From positions 86,174,300 to 86,238,299 of the forward strand of contig CM041777.1 in assembly GCA_023374045.1 (NCBI GenBank): 64,000 bases of DNA. The letters are read 5' to 3'. Positions 32,638 to 42,095 of the stretch are shown here, in pieces. Numbering within the stretch: position 1 is the stretch's first letter; each line of letters begins with the position of its first letter. A program made the translations under genes and the position numbers. Under the pieces are notes generated by a model. The model had not been told where the DNA came from, ran no database searches, and saw only the letters and a program-made list of their open reading frames with translations. Source of the stretch: Limonium bicolor (taxonomy: Eukaryota > Streptophyta > Magnoliopsida > Caryophyllales > Plumbaginaceae).

Positions 32638-33680
32638 TGTTGGGTAAAAACCTAACGGCAAGAATACCGGTCGATTATAGCAAGTTCTCCTAGAAGTGTC
32701 CCTCCAGGTTATCGAATCCAGGAGGCAGCGTTTTAGTTTGATTAATATTTAAGATCAAAACAAAGTAAAATAACTCAAGTAACAGGGGGTTTTGTTTGTT
32801 TGAATTACTAAGTACTGAAGCAAACTGTAAATAAGAACAAGGGTAATAAATGCAAGAGCAACAGTGAGCAAAACAATGATGTTTTTGAATTAATGAGAAG
32901 GAAAATTCCGGTTTACTAATCCTCCAATTTCTTCGGTTCCTTTCTCAGTGTGTTTACCGATATCTAGATTAAAATCCTAGATCAGAATTATTCCACGTTC
33001 GGTCTCCCGCTCGGTGGAATCTAATTAACAGCTAATAAATTTTAACTCTCGTTACAAATTTATTAATTGCTAACAGCTTTAAGAATAATCCAGTTTAATG
33101 ATCAGTTAATATCCTAGAGGAATTACCATCTCTAAATTAACCGGTGTTGTTCCTGTTGTCTATTATCTACCGCAGTTCTCACTTATAAGCATATAAACAG
33201 GTAAAATCCAGTAATTGGCCAAATCACAAGATTTATAATAATAAATAAGGGACAACACTTTAATCTGTTAAAATGGTAAATCACAAAGATAATGGAACCT
33301 CAGAATTTGGATTACATAGTAAACCGAAATTTATAGAAATTACTCAGCCATGGAAATGGAATTACTGCAACAATATGTAAATAACATTAAAGAAAAAAAG
33401 AAGAAGAAACTCTGTTTTAAGGCTCTTTGATGGAGTCTCTGTGCACAACCAGCAGTTCCTCCGCTCAATCTCCAGGTAATGGTGTAGTCCCCAGCTGCTT
33501 GTATGTTCCAGATTTCTATGGATGTATGTGGTGTTTTATGGAAATGGTGATATGGGTAGTACGTGAGAAATGAGATGGAAATGGATGGAGGAGTGTAATG
33601 GATGAGGAATGGAATGGTGTAAGAGAGGGAGGAGATATCCGATGGATTTTTTGTGTGTTTGAATGAGAAGGAGAGAGCTC

Positions 33681-33690
33681 TATTTATAGA
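33681..33690 (-). promoter_or_regulatory. TATA box in LTR 1
   Basis: TCTATAAATA on the minus strand lies downstream of the U3 hairpins, giving a predicted start near 33650-33655. The same box is at 45073-45080 and 56566-56573 in the other LTRs. Confidence 0.6.
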
Positions 33691-33962
33691 GCCTCTGTAT
33701 TGATACGTAACAACAGTATATGGTGGTGGAGATGAGGCTGGAATTAGTGAGTGGAATGGTGGGTGGTGTTGCTGGTTTTAGGGAAATAATTTGATTTAGT
33801 GGGATTGTGGATAATTGAAAGCAGCACGGAAGGGACAAAATAACAGTGCGGAAGAAATACTGGAAAGGATGATTAGTGCATGGGGCGGTGGTCTGTTCGA
33901 AAGAGAAATTTATTCTCTTTTCTTCCTTTCGCGAGCTTACAGATGTCCGCTTCTAGCCATAT

Positions 33963-34290
33963 GGTCCGGGACTTGAGTTCTGTATGAAGTCCTGGACCGT
34001 ATCATTGAAACAGGTCGAGGGTTTGCTCTGATTTGTGGTCCGGGACTTAGGGTTTGTATAAAGTCCCGGACCATGGTGTTAAAACAGGTCGAAAGTCCTT
34101 TCCTTGTGTGGTCCGGGACTTAAGTTGTGTATAAAGTCCCGGACCATATTTGAATTCCAGTCGAGATTGATGCTTCATAGTGGTCTGGGACTTAAGTTAT
34201 GCAAAAAGTCCCGGACCATGTCTGTATTCAGGTCGAGATTTTGAGTCACAATGTGGTCCGGGACTTAGCTCCAGAATCAAGTCCCGGACC
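33963..34290 (-). repeat. Five-unit 73-bp hairpin repeat in LTR 1 U3
   Basis: Hairpins at 33963-33998, 34037-34072, 34110-34145, 34182-34217 and 34255-34290 are each 36 nt. Each has 12-bp arms GGTCCGGGACTT and AAGTCCCGGACC around a ~12-nt loop. The ~37-nt spacers each contain a TCGAGA/TCGAAA-type core and are themselves related. The units are not identical, so the array is not recent. It lies upstream of the TATA box in the sense direction, where enhancers are expected. Confidence 0.9.
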
Positions 34291-34543
34291 ATGCTTGAAT
34301 TTAATTCGAGAGTTTGTTGTCTTTGACTCAAATCAGTTTGTTGATTTTCCATGTGTTCCACTAGTGATAGGAATGTGTTTCCTTTGAGATTAAAAATCTG
34401 AAAAAGCACACAAAAACCATAAAAGAAGACAATTGCAAACAGAAACATAAAAGTGCTCATAAGACAGGAATTTAGCAGTCAATGGTAACAGATTAGGCAT
34501 CAAAAGACCCTTTAGAAATAGATAAATTCCTGACTTATCAACA

Positions 34544-34577
34544 TCCCCACACTTAACCTTTGCTTGTCCTCAAGCAA
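34544..34577 (-). promoter_or_regulatory. Polypurine tract plus AGGA-loop hairpin, unit 1
   Basis: In the sense direction TTGCTTG-AGGA-CAAGCAA (34560-34577) is followed by TAAGTGTGGGGA (34544-34555) and then the LTR start TGTTGATAAG. The tract is the expected plus-strand primer. Equivalent positions are 45937-45970 and 57429-57462. Confidence 0.75.
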
Positions 34578-35910
34578 TTACTGCAATCAAAAAGTTCCAA
34601 AATTTCCAAAAGCGGGGATTTATCAGGTCAGGAAAATGTTCAAGGAAATCTAATGCTGAAAAAAACAGTCATAAGAGACAGCGATTAGTACTGCAAGTTT
34701 TCTTAAACAGTGAAGATAGAGTGTTTGACAAATGCATGAGACTATCATCATAACTATTTAATCCAAACTTTACTCAGGGCTCTACTTTCCATTTGCTTTC
34801 CACAATTCATTGGACGACAAGGGGCAAGAAGTAATGTCATATTCCACATTACCTTTCATTACCACATACTCATAATCAAGGAAGAATTTGCAATAAACTG
34901 TTTAGCATGAAAGAACTTTCCTTCCAATTTTTCTGAGTAAGCATTATTCATTTCATCCCCTCAGACTTTTTCTCCCCATCCTTGTAGCGGTGTTGGGCCT
35001 TCTATCCCAGATCAGATGATCTTAGGTAGATAAGTGATGAGGCACTCCAAGGGCTTAATTACCGAATGGGAGAGGTCTGTTCCGGTTCAGAGTAGATTAG
35101 AGGAGTACCTTGCCTTTGTCCTTTCCTTCCATTCATTCCAAAACTTTCCAAAAGCCCCAAGTTAGTTCAAACAAAATAGTCACACAATGGTCTCACCTTT
35201 TATTAAAGGAAATAGATGTAAATTTTAACCAAAACCGACAATCCAAGCAGTATAACCAAAGTTCTTATGACCGAAATTTTAGATTAAATCTCAAAAATGT
35301 TTGCTACTTGTATGTTATTCCTGACTGATGCATCTGACCACAGCTGAAAACCAAGTATGTCGAATTAAAAATTTTTGTGGAGGGTCATCAAAGGTTAGTG
35401 AAGGGAAAATAAGTATAGTCAGGAGCCACAGAAAACAAATAATTAGATGTGCAACCCCCTTTACTACTTCCCCACACTTTGAGAATAGCAATGTCCTCAT
35501 TGCTACTAGAATGTGATTATAGTGCAAAAGAAAGAATAGGACTCCCCTGAATAATCGATGAAGATGATGTCCCCACACTTATGATAAAGGGGGGTTGTGG
35601 AAATTTTGGCAGAGTCTCCTTTGTTTTCTTTCGATATTGCACACAAAATGTTGGCAGTCCTGTTTGAATATCACAAAGCAGCAGACAAGATATTTGCAAG
35701 GAAAGCAGTGAACATAACCACGAAGTGTAAGTGGCAGGAGTACCAAAATAACAACAACAATCCAAAAAGAAAACGAAGGTCACCAGAAGTTGCAACCTAG
35801 CAAGCTAAAAGACATTAAAACATCACAAACGTCAACGTCAGCTGAAAATCAAAAAGTGCAATAAAAGATAGATGAACTGATGTAGCAGGGGGCATAAACC
35901 AAATCATAGA
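34578..35910 (-). other. 3' UTR of unit 1
   Basis: No credible gene. It contains a second polypurine-like tract with hairpin at 35469-35505 (stem TAGCAATG/CATTGCTA, loop AGGA in sense) and a third polypurine-like tract at 35570-35581 without an obvious hairpin. Small ORFs on both strands recur in all three units only because the units are near-identical. Confidence 0.6.
35469..35505 (-). promoter_or_regulatory. Second polypurine-like tract with AGGA-loop hairpin, unit 1
   Basis: The sense stem-loop TAGCAATG-AGGA-CATTGCTA (arms 35498-35505 and 35486-35493) is followed by CTCAAAGTGTGGGGAAG. The stem sequence differs from the primary site at 34560-34577, yet pairing is perfect over 8 bp and the loop is unchanged. 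Confidence 0.65.
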
Positions 35911-37217
35911 CTACCGCCGGGGCATGCGCCAAGACTCTAACTGGGAGAAGCGCTCATCATAAGCCTGGAATCGGGCCTCCTGCTGAGCCTGGTACTCAGC
36001 AAACTGAGCAGCCTGCTGAGCCTGATACTCAGAAAACTGAGCAGCCTGTCGAGCCTCGTACTCAGTATGACGGGTCTCTAAAGATGTGAGCCTCTCACCA
36101 TACCCATCCAGACGACTTGCAAAGCCGTCAAAGTATGCTGTAGCGGTCCCCCTCCAGTCTCTGAACTCGTGTAGCAACTGCTCATAACCCGGGGCCGGAT
36201 CAGCAGGCATCGGGAAGTCCGGGATCTCACCACCAGCAGCATCAGCAGCGGCCTCAACCTCATCAACAGCCTCAGCCTCATCAGCAGCCTCAGCAACTCG
36301 GGGGGCGCGTGCAGCGCGTCGGCGCTTCACCCACTACCCGTCGTTCTTCTCCCACTGGAAGAATCTCATCATGGTCATATCGAGAGTAGATCGAGGGTAC
36401 TGAGGCTCCTCATCAGACACATCTACCCCTTTGGCAGCCATAACGAGTATATGAGGTGTGGAAATGGGAGAGAGGCGGAATGATCGGTCTGAACCACCCG
36501 GCGCATAGAAGTAAAGATGATGCGATGCATACTAGGAGGAACCCCTGCAGCGGCATAGGCGTCGTCCAGGATGTAACGCATAAGCCAGCAGTCATATTCA
36601 TTCAAATCGGCACACTCCCGGGGGCGAACATTAGACATCAGTATCCCTAAAAGCAGACGCTCTCTAGGGGTGGGTAGCTTATCCCCTGTGACAACCTGCT
36701 TGTCCCGGTTATTCCGACGCTGCCGATTTTGAACTTCGGGATCAAGGACAATCAAGTTAATATAGTGTGCCTTAGCTTGTCGAGTCAATAATTGCATATT
36801 AGCCCTATTCTCCGCAGTCGGCATCCGAACAGCTATGGGCAAGTTCATACAACGCCTAATGCTAAGAGCATCCACAGAGATATTTTTGCCTTTGACCACA
36901 GAAGTAATAGTATCCCCGTCATCACTCACCGTTGCATTAGCATAGAACAACTTTACCAGTCTCGGGTAGAATTTCCCCCCTCGAGTCAACAGAGGTACCC
37001 ATCCACGTGCATTAAACAGTGCTTCTAAATCAAATTCAGCAATTAAGGTCGGACACACTGACCTTTCAGGTAGTATTTTTCTCTCGCGAGCATGGTACCA
37101 ATTCCTAGCCGCTTCATTGATGAAGTCGGAATCGACTGTCTCCCGGACCCGGAGTGGAGGAGCGTCTGATGAAGAAGAAGCCCCGGCAGTGTTGTTTCGA
37201 GCGCGCTTTGGTGCCAT
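35911..37217 (-). pseudogene. Third ORF of unit 1 (Transposase_32-like domain plus coiled coil)
   Basis: Starts MAPKRARNN at 37217, with a basic, NLS-like head. Residues ~45-200 resemble the 'putative plant transposon protein' domain (Transposase_32) found in Athila-type elements, with ARGWVPLLTRGGKFYPRLVK and later RPRECADLNEYDCWLM. A Glu/Ala/Asp-rich stretch follows, then a C-terminal coiled coil with repeated AEYQAQQ units; total length is ~434 residues. In this unit a one-base deletion near 36434 ends the first frame early (264 residues), and an amber codon near 36337 precedes the second part (36330-35911). No transmembrane segment is seen, so it does not look like an envelope protein. 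Its role is unknown. Confidence 0.75.
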
Positions 37218-37932
37218 TGGAATTTTGGATCAGGGATTGTTTGGGTTGGTCGTGTGAGTGCGCGGGGTGGAAATTTGGAGTGGGAATTGGTGTGGCGGCA
37301 CTGGGTTGAGGTCGGTGGTTGTGTTTTGAACTGGGGCGGGGGCGAGTTTGGTGTGGAGATTGGACCGAGAGCAAGGGAGTGGGTGGGTGCGTACTGGTGA
37401 GGCGATGGTGAAAGTCAGGTGGTGAAGGGTGGTGAATGTGGAGCGACTTCGAGAGCGAGGGAGTGGAGTGGTGGTTGGTGAAGTAGGTTGTTGGGCGCGA
37501 GGGTGCGGTGCGGGTGTTTGGAGAAGTCGACTGGGGTGTGGGGCTGGTGAGGGGCGACAAAGGAATGGAGAGGTGGTGGTGTGTTGGGCTACGGCGGGCG
37601 AAGGCGACGGAGGTGGTGGTTCGGGGTGCGACGCGACAGGGCGGAGGGTTGGGTGGTGTTGCGAGGGTGATGGCGAGTGGCGACGAGGTGGTGGTGGTGA
37701 GTTGGGCTACTGGTGGAGTGTGGTGCGAAGAACAGAGGGAGAAGGGAGGTGGTTGTGGTCGCGGTGCTGGTGTGGTGGTTGGTGTCGATGGAGGTGGGCG
37801 CGATTGGACGAGGGAGGGCGAGGCGAGAGCGAGAGAGAGGGAGTTAGGGATTTGAGTGAGGCTGAAGGTAGAAGGGAGGCGGGAGAATGAAGACGACCGT
37901 GTTTCAGTTTTTTTTTTTTCGTTAGCTGTGTT
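37218..37932 (-). other. CT-rich leader between hairpin array and third ORF, unit 1
   Basis: In the sense direction the order is an A-tract (37907-37919), a pyrimidine-rich block with CTCTCTCTCGCTCTCGCC-like sequence, then a CCACC-rich stretch up to the ATG at 37217. Pro/Ser/Thr-rich minus-strand frames and Gly/Trp/Arg-rich plus-strand frames here are composition artefacts. The layout resembles a promoter-proximal leader, but no clear TATA box is visible. Confidence 0.45.
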
Positions 37933-38184
37933 GGTCCGGGACCTAGGATATGCATGAGGTCCCGGACCGCTATGCTAAAATAGGTCGAGAGTGCCTCTTG
38001 TTTTGGGTCCGGGACTTAAGATTTGTATAAAGTCCCGGACCATTATCTCCAATTCTCGGAAATGTTCTCACTCGTGGGTCCGGGACTTAAGATTTGGATC
38101 AAGTCCCGGACCACCCCTATTTTCCGTTCGAGAGTTGCCATGGCCTCTGGTCCGGGACTTAAGCCTTGTATCATGTCCCGGACC
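37933..38184 (-). repeat. Four-unit 73-bp hairpin repeat between pol and third ORF, unit 1
   Basis: Hairpins at 37933-37968, 38006-38041, 38077-38112 and 38149-38184 are each 36 nt and of the same family as the LTR U3 array, with the same TCGAGAG-type spacer. In the first one the arm reads GGTCCGGGACCT and its partner AGGTCCCGGACC, a compensated change relative to the other units. Equivalent arrays are at 49331-49582 and 60817-61069. Confidence 0.9.
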
Positions 38185-38349
38185 ACCCTGTTTATTTCAG
38201 CCGAAGAGTTTCCTATGTGGACTCTGTTTCTCCTCCTTCATCCATCCTACACTGTGACAACAAACAACTAAAGGAAAACAGCTAACAAAGGAATTAGCAT
38301 ATGTAAAATCATGAATTAAAATGAAAATCAAGAAGATAGAAGAAAAGAG

Positions 38350-38400
38350 ATTGGGTTGCCTCCCAATGAGCTGCCCGTCTTTTCGGTCTTTGGCTAGACC
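38350..38400 (-). promoter_or_regulatory. Conserved post-pol motif, unit 1
   Basis: The sense strand reads GGTCTAGCCAAAGACC, a short gap, then ATTGGGAGGCAACCCAAT. Each is a small inverted repeat (GGTCT/AGACC and ATTGGG/CCCAAT). The same pair of motifs follows the protease frame in the older element at 3091-3140. Confidence 0.55.
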
Positions 38401-38414
38401 GTGTAATTGTAAGA

Positions 38415-41400
38415 TCAGTATGGAGGATCATGCACCGTGATCACCGAATGGACTTCGGCGATGTCACCACTGAGATAGTGTTTCAACTGAGATCCGTTTA
38501 CTTTGAAAGTCTCCCCTTCCGCATTGATTAAACCTATGGCTCCATAAGGCGAGACACTTGTGATTGTGAACGGTCCAGACCAGCGAGATTTCAACTTTCC
38601 CGGGAATAATTTCAGACGGGAGTTGAATAGAAGCACCTTATCTCCAACGTTAAACTCACGTTTTACCAAAAGCTTGTCATGCCACCTTTTCGTCTTTTCC
38701 TTATAGATTTTGGCATTTTCATATGCTTCCTCTCGAAATTCCTCCAAATTGCACAACTGCATCTTGCGCTTCTCACCAGCCTTTTGTAAGTCAAAATTTA
38801 ATGCTTTGATGGCCCAAAAGGACTTATGCTCCAATTCTACAGGCAAGTGACATGCCTTGCCATATACCAATTTGTACGGAGACATACCTAAGGGGGTTTT
38901 GAAGGCAGTGCGATATGCCCACAAAGCATCATCTAGCTTGAGTGACCAATCGCGTCTAGAAGAGGTGACAGATTTTTGAAGGATCCACTTGATTTCTCTA
39001 TTTGTAATCTCGGCTTGCCCGTTTGTCTGTGGATGATATGGTAGGGAGACCTTGTGTCGTACGCCATATTTCTGTAGAAGGGCTTCAAATTGTTTGTTGC
39101 AGAAATGGGTACCTCCATCACTAATGATTGCTCGCGGAACACCAAAACGAGTGAATATATTCCGCTTCAAAAATTTGAGCACTACTTTTGCATCATTAGT
39201 TGGTGCTGCTATTGCTTCAGCCCATTTTGTAACATAGTCTACTCCCACCAAGATGTAGAGGTTACCTTGTGATGATGGGAACGGCCCCATGAAATCAATG
39301 CCCCAAAGGTCGAATGGTTCAACTTCCAATATAGAATTCAAGGGCATCTCATGACGTCTAGATAGGTTCCCTTGCCTTTGGCACTGGTCACATGTAGACA
39401 CAAACTGATAGCAATCTTTGTTCAAGGTCTTCCAAAAGAAACCTGCTTCCAAAACTTTTGCGGCTGTTCGGGCATGACCGAAATGACCTCCTGCTTCTCT
39501 TGAGTGACAATGATCAAGGATATCTCTTATTTCAGGATCAGGAACGCATCTGCGAATCATCCCATCCGCGCAAACCTTGAAGAGAAATGGGTCGTCCCAA
39601 AGGTAATGCTTGACTGTGGAGAAGAACTTCTTCTGCTGATATGACAATTCTGGAGGAACAATGCCCTTGGCTAGGTAGTTTGCAATATCAGCATACCAAG
39701 GGTCTGTGGGACAACTGATCGTGTAGACAAACTCATCAGGAAAATACTCGTTAATCGGCTTGCCATCATCTGGAATTTCCATACGGGATAAGTGATCTGC
39801 CACTCCATTCTGTGCTCCAGGTTTGTCCCTAATCTCAATGTCAAACTCCTGCAAAAGTAAAATCCATCTAATTAAACGAGGTTTAGCATCAACTTTTCCA
39901 AAGAGATACCTGAGAGCGGAATGGTCGGTATGCACAATGACTTTGCTGCCAATAATGTATGGTCGAAATTTGTCACATGCAAAGACAATTGCCAGCAACT
40001 CCTTCTCCGTTGTTGTGTAGTTCTTTTGTGCCTCATTCATAGTCTTACTAGCATAGTAGACTATCCTCAACACCTTGTCATGTCTCTGACCCAAAGCTGC
40101 TCCCAATGCGTAATCGCTGGCATCACACATTATCTCAAAAGGTAATGACCAATCAGGAGCAACAATAATAGGTGCAGAAACCAAATTAGCCTTGAGCAAA
40201 TTAAAAGCATCTAAGCACTCTTTTGTAAATTCAAATTTTACATCTTTAATTAACAGATCACAAAGAGGCTTAGAGATCCTAGAGAAATCCTTAACAAAAC
40301 GCCTATAAAAACCTGCATGACCGAGAAAACTTCGGACATCCTTTACCGACGATGGTGGTGGTAGTTGCTCTATTACCTCAATCTTTGATTTGTCTACCTC
40401 GATCCCTTTCTTAGAAATCTTATGTCCGAGCACGATGCCTTCCTGCACCATAAAGTGGCACTTCTCCCAATTGAGCACCAAGTTAGTCTCCTTGCACCTA
40501 GCTAAGATTAAATCCAAGTCTCTCAAGCATGAATCAAAAGTAGGTCCAAAGACAGAAAAATCATCCATAAAGATTTCGATGCACTTTTCAATAAAATCAG
40601 CAAAGATAGCAGTCATGCATCTTTGAAATGTAGCTGGTGCATTACACAAACCAAAGGGCATGCGTCGATAAGCATAAGTACCATATGGACATGTAAAAGT
40701 AGTTTTCTCTTGGTCTTCCTTAGCAATTGGAATTTGAAAGTAACCGGAGTAACCATCTAAGAAACAGTAATAGTCTTGTCCTGCAAGCCTCTCCAACATC
40801 TGATCAATGAAAGGAAGGGGGAAATGGTCTTTCCTAGTGGCGGCATTTAATTTCCTATAATCAATGCAAACTCTATGCCCGGTAATAGTACGCTGAGGAA
40901 TTAATTCACCTTTATCATTAGGTACCACAGTTAAACCTCCTTTCTTAGGTACGACCTGTGTGGGACTTACCCATTCGCTGTCAGAAATAGGGTAAATGAT
41001 ACCTGCATCCAAGAGCTTGATGACTTCCTTTTTAACCACCTCTTTCATGTGCGGGTTCAGTCTTCGTTGAGGCTGTCTTGCTGGTTTGTCATTCTCCTCA
41101 AGGTAAATGCGGTGAGTGCAGAATGTAGGGGCAATGCCTTTGATATCAGCAATGGACCACCCTAATGCCTCTTTGTTCCTCTTCAGAACCTGCAACAAGG
41201 CTTCCTCCTGTTCATTGGTTAAACTGTTAGAGATAATGACAGGCAAATCAGATGGAGGAACTAAGAAAGCATATTTAAGGTGACTAGGAAGAGGGTTAAG
41301 TTCAAGGGAAGGTGGTGAGTCCACAGAAGGAGCTAGTGTCTTTGGAACTCGGTCCAGCGGTTCCTCTTCGATTTTGTAGTTCTTCCTATATGGCCTACCA

Positions 41401-42095
41401 GCAGCAAGCTGAAATGCTGCAGCAGAGACTTCCGAATCATCATGAACTGTTTCTATGGACTCTACCAAGCACTTCTCCAATGCATCCAGCTCCGTGGGGC
41501 TGTAAGAATAGTCCTGCATCAAGGTATCAATACAATCTAAACTAAAACAAGCATGAACATCAGAAGGGTGGGTAGTGGCTTTGGTCATATCAAATACAAG
41601 CTGCTCATCATGTAGCCGAAGTATAATCTTCCCTCCTTCAACATCAATGAGGGTCCTTGCTGTACGCATGAATGGTCGACCTAAGATAAGTGGTACCACC
41701 TTGTCTTCCTCCATGTCTAAGATAACAAAATCAGCAGGGAAAGCAAAAGTGCCAACCGAAACAATTAAATCCCTTACCACTCCTTTAGGTAGGATGATGG
41801 ACCTATCGGCTAATTGTAGAGTAATTCGGGTAGGTTCACATTCTCCTAGACCAAGCTTCAGATATATTGAATAGGGCATTAAATTAATACTCGCACCTAA
41901 GTCACATAAACCCTTACCACATTGCACATTACCTATCGCGCAAGGTATGACCGGGGTACCTGGGTCATCAAGCTTAGGTGGAAGCTTTTGTGAAAGGACG
42001 GCTGATACGTTCTCGGTAAGCTGCACAGTATCTTTCTCCACTAAGGACCGTCTATTTGACAGGATGTCCTTCATGAACTTCGCATATATTGGCAT
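38415..42095 (-). CDS. Pol polyprotein of unit 1: protease, RT, RNase H, integrase (intact)
   Basis: 1226 codons are open in one frame, in the Ty3/gypsy order. Protease has [11 protein letters not shown] at ~residue 65. RT has [22 protein letters not shown] and the catalytic FMDDFSVFG at ~505. RNase H has [14 protein letters not shown] and TTEKELLA. Integrase has the HHCC finger ([20 protein letters not shown] to CDQCQRQG), then [20 protein letters not shown] and [16 protein letters not shown] as DDE blocks. No chromodomain follows. These features and the tRNA-Asp primer place it in the Athila lineage. The ATG at 42093-42095 is internal; in an unbroken copy the frame continues from gag, so translation alone from here is doubtful. 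All catalytic residues I can check are present. Confidence 0.92.
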   Translation of the reverse strand: MPIYAKFMKDILSNRRSLVEKDTVQLTENVSAVLSQKLPPKLDDPGTPVIPCAIGNVQCGKGLCDLGASINLMPYSIYLKLGLGECEPTRITLQLADRSIILPKGVVRDLIVSVGTFAFPADFVILDMEEDKVVPLILGRPFMRTARTLIDVEGGKIILRLHDEQLVFDMTKATTHPSDVHACFSLDCIDTLMQDYSYSPTELDALEKCLVESIETVHDDSEVSAAAFQLAAGRPYRKNYKIEEEPLDRVPKTLAPSVDSPPSLELNPLPSHLKYAFLVPPSDLPVIISNSLTNEQEEALLQVLKRNKEALGWSIADIKGIAPTFCTHRIYLEENDKPARQPQRRLNPHMKEVVKKEVIKLLDAGIIYPISDSEWVSPTQVVPKKGGLTVVPNDKGELIPQRTITGHRVCIDYRKLNAATRKDHFPLPFIDQMLERLAGQDYYCFLDGYSGYFQIPIAKEDQEKTTFTCPYGTYAYRRMPFGLCNAPATFQRCMTAIFADFIEKCIEIFMDDFSVFGPTFDSCLRDLDLILARCKETNLVLNWEKCHFMVQEGIVLGHKISKKGIEVDKSKIEVIEQLPPPSSVKDVRSFLGHAGFYRRFVKDFSRISKPLCDLLIKDVKFEFTKECLDAFNLLKANLVSAPIIVAPDWSLPFEIMCDASDYALGAALGQRHDKVLRIVYYASKTMNEAQKNYTTTEKELLAIVFACDKFRPYIIGSKVIVHTDHSALRYLFGKVDAKPRLIRWILLLQEFDIEIRDKPGAQNGVADHLSRMEIPDDGKPINEYFPDEFVYTISCPTDPWYADIANYLAKGIVPPELSYQQKKFFSTVKHYLWDDPFLFKVCADGMIRRCVPDPEIRDILDHCHSREAGGHFGHARTAAKVLEAGFFWKTLNKDCYQFVSTCDQCQRQGNLSRRHEMPLNSILEVEPFDLWGIDFMGPFPSSQGNLYILVGVDYVTKWAEAIAAPTNDAKVVLKFLKRNIFTRFGVPRAIISDGGTHFCNKQFEALLQKYGVRHKVSLPYHPQTNGQAEITNREIKWILQKSVTSSRRDWSLKLDDALWAYRTAFKTPLGMSPYKLVYGKACHLPVELEHKSFWAIKALNFDLQKAGEKRKMQLCNLEEFREEAYENAKIYKEKTKRWHDKLLVKREFNVGDKVLLFNSRLKLFPGKLKSRWSGPFTITSVSPYGAIGLINAEGETFKVNGSQLKHYLSGDIAEVHSVITVHDPPY

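Larger units (their letters stand above)
32638..34543 (-). repeat. LTR 1 (3' LTR of unit 1)
   Basis: Plus-strand ends are TGTTGGGTAAAA and CTTATCAACA, giving TG...CA with a 5-bp inverted TGTTG/CAACA. It contains five 36-nt hairpins in the U3 part (33963-34290) and a TATA box at 33681-33690. Its left flank is copia gag, and the candidate target duplicate CCTTG (32633-32637) cannot be checked because the other end is outside the window. Confidence 0.9.

Noticed and set aside
33963..34290. Regular 36-nt palindromic repeats with ~37-nt spacers, CRISPR-like in dimensions
   Set aside because: The spacers are related to each other, the loops vary, and the array is inside a plant LTR with exact copies in every LTR. 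It is a transposon repeat, not a CRISPR array.
35911..37217. Third ORF as a retroviral envelope-like gene
   Set aside because: No signal peptide or membrane-spanning segment is visible; the C-terminus is a hydrophilic coiled coil.
37114..37560. Pro/Ser/Thr-rich minus-strand ORF upstream of the third ORF
   Set aside because: Low complexity. It reads into the third ORF in the wrong frame and is broken differently in the other units. Treated as leader.
37429..37890. Long Gly/Arg/Trp-rich plus-strand ORFs (also near 48824-49323 and 60313-60772)
   Set aside because: They arise from GGT/GTG-rich composition in the leader of the third ORF. Frames shift between the three units, so there is no coding constraint.
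39052..40626. Plus-strand ORFs over pol (and their copies in units 2 and 3)
   Set aside because: Antisense shadows of the strongly supported pol frame.
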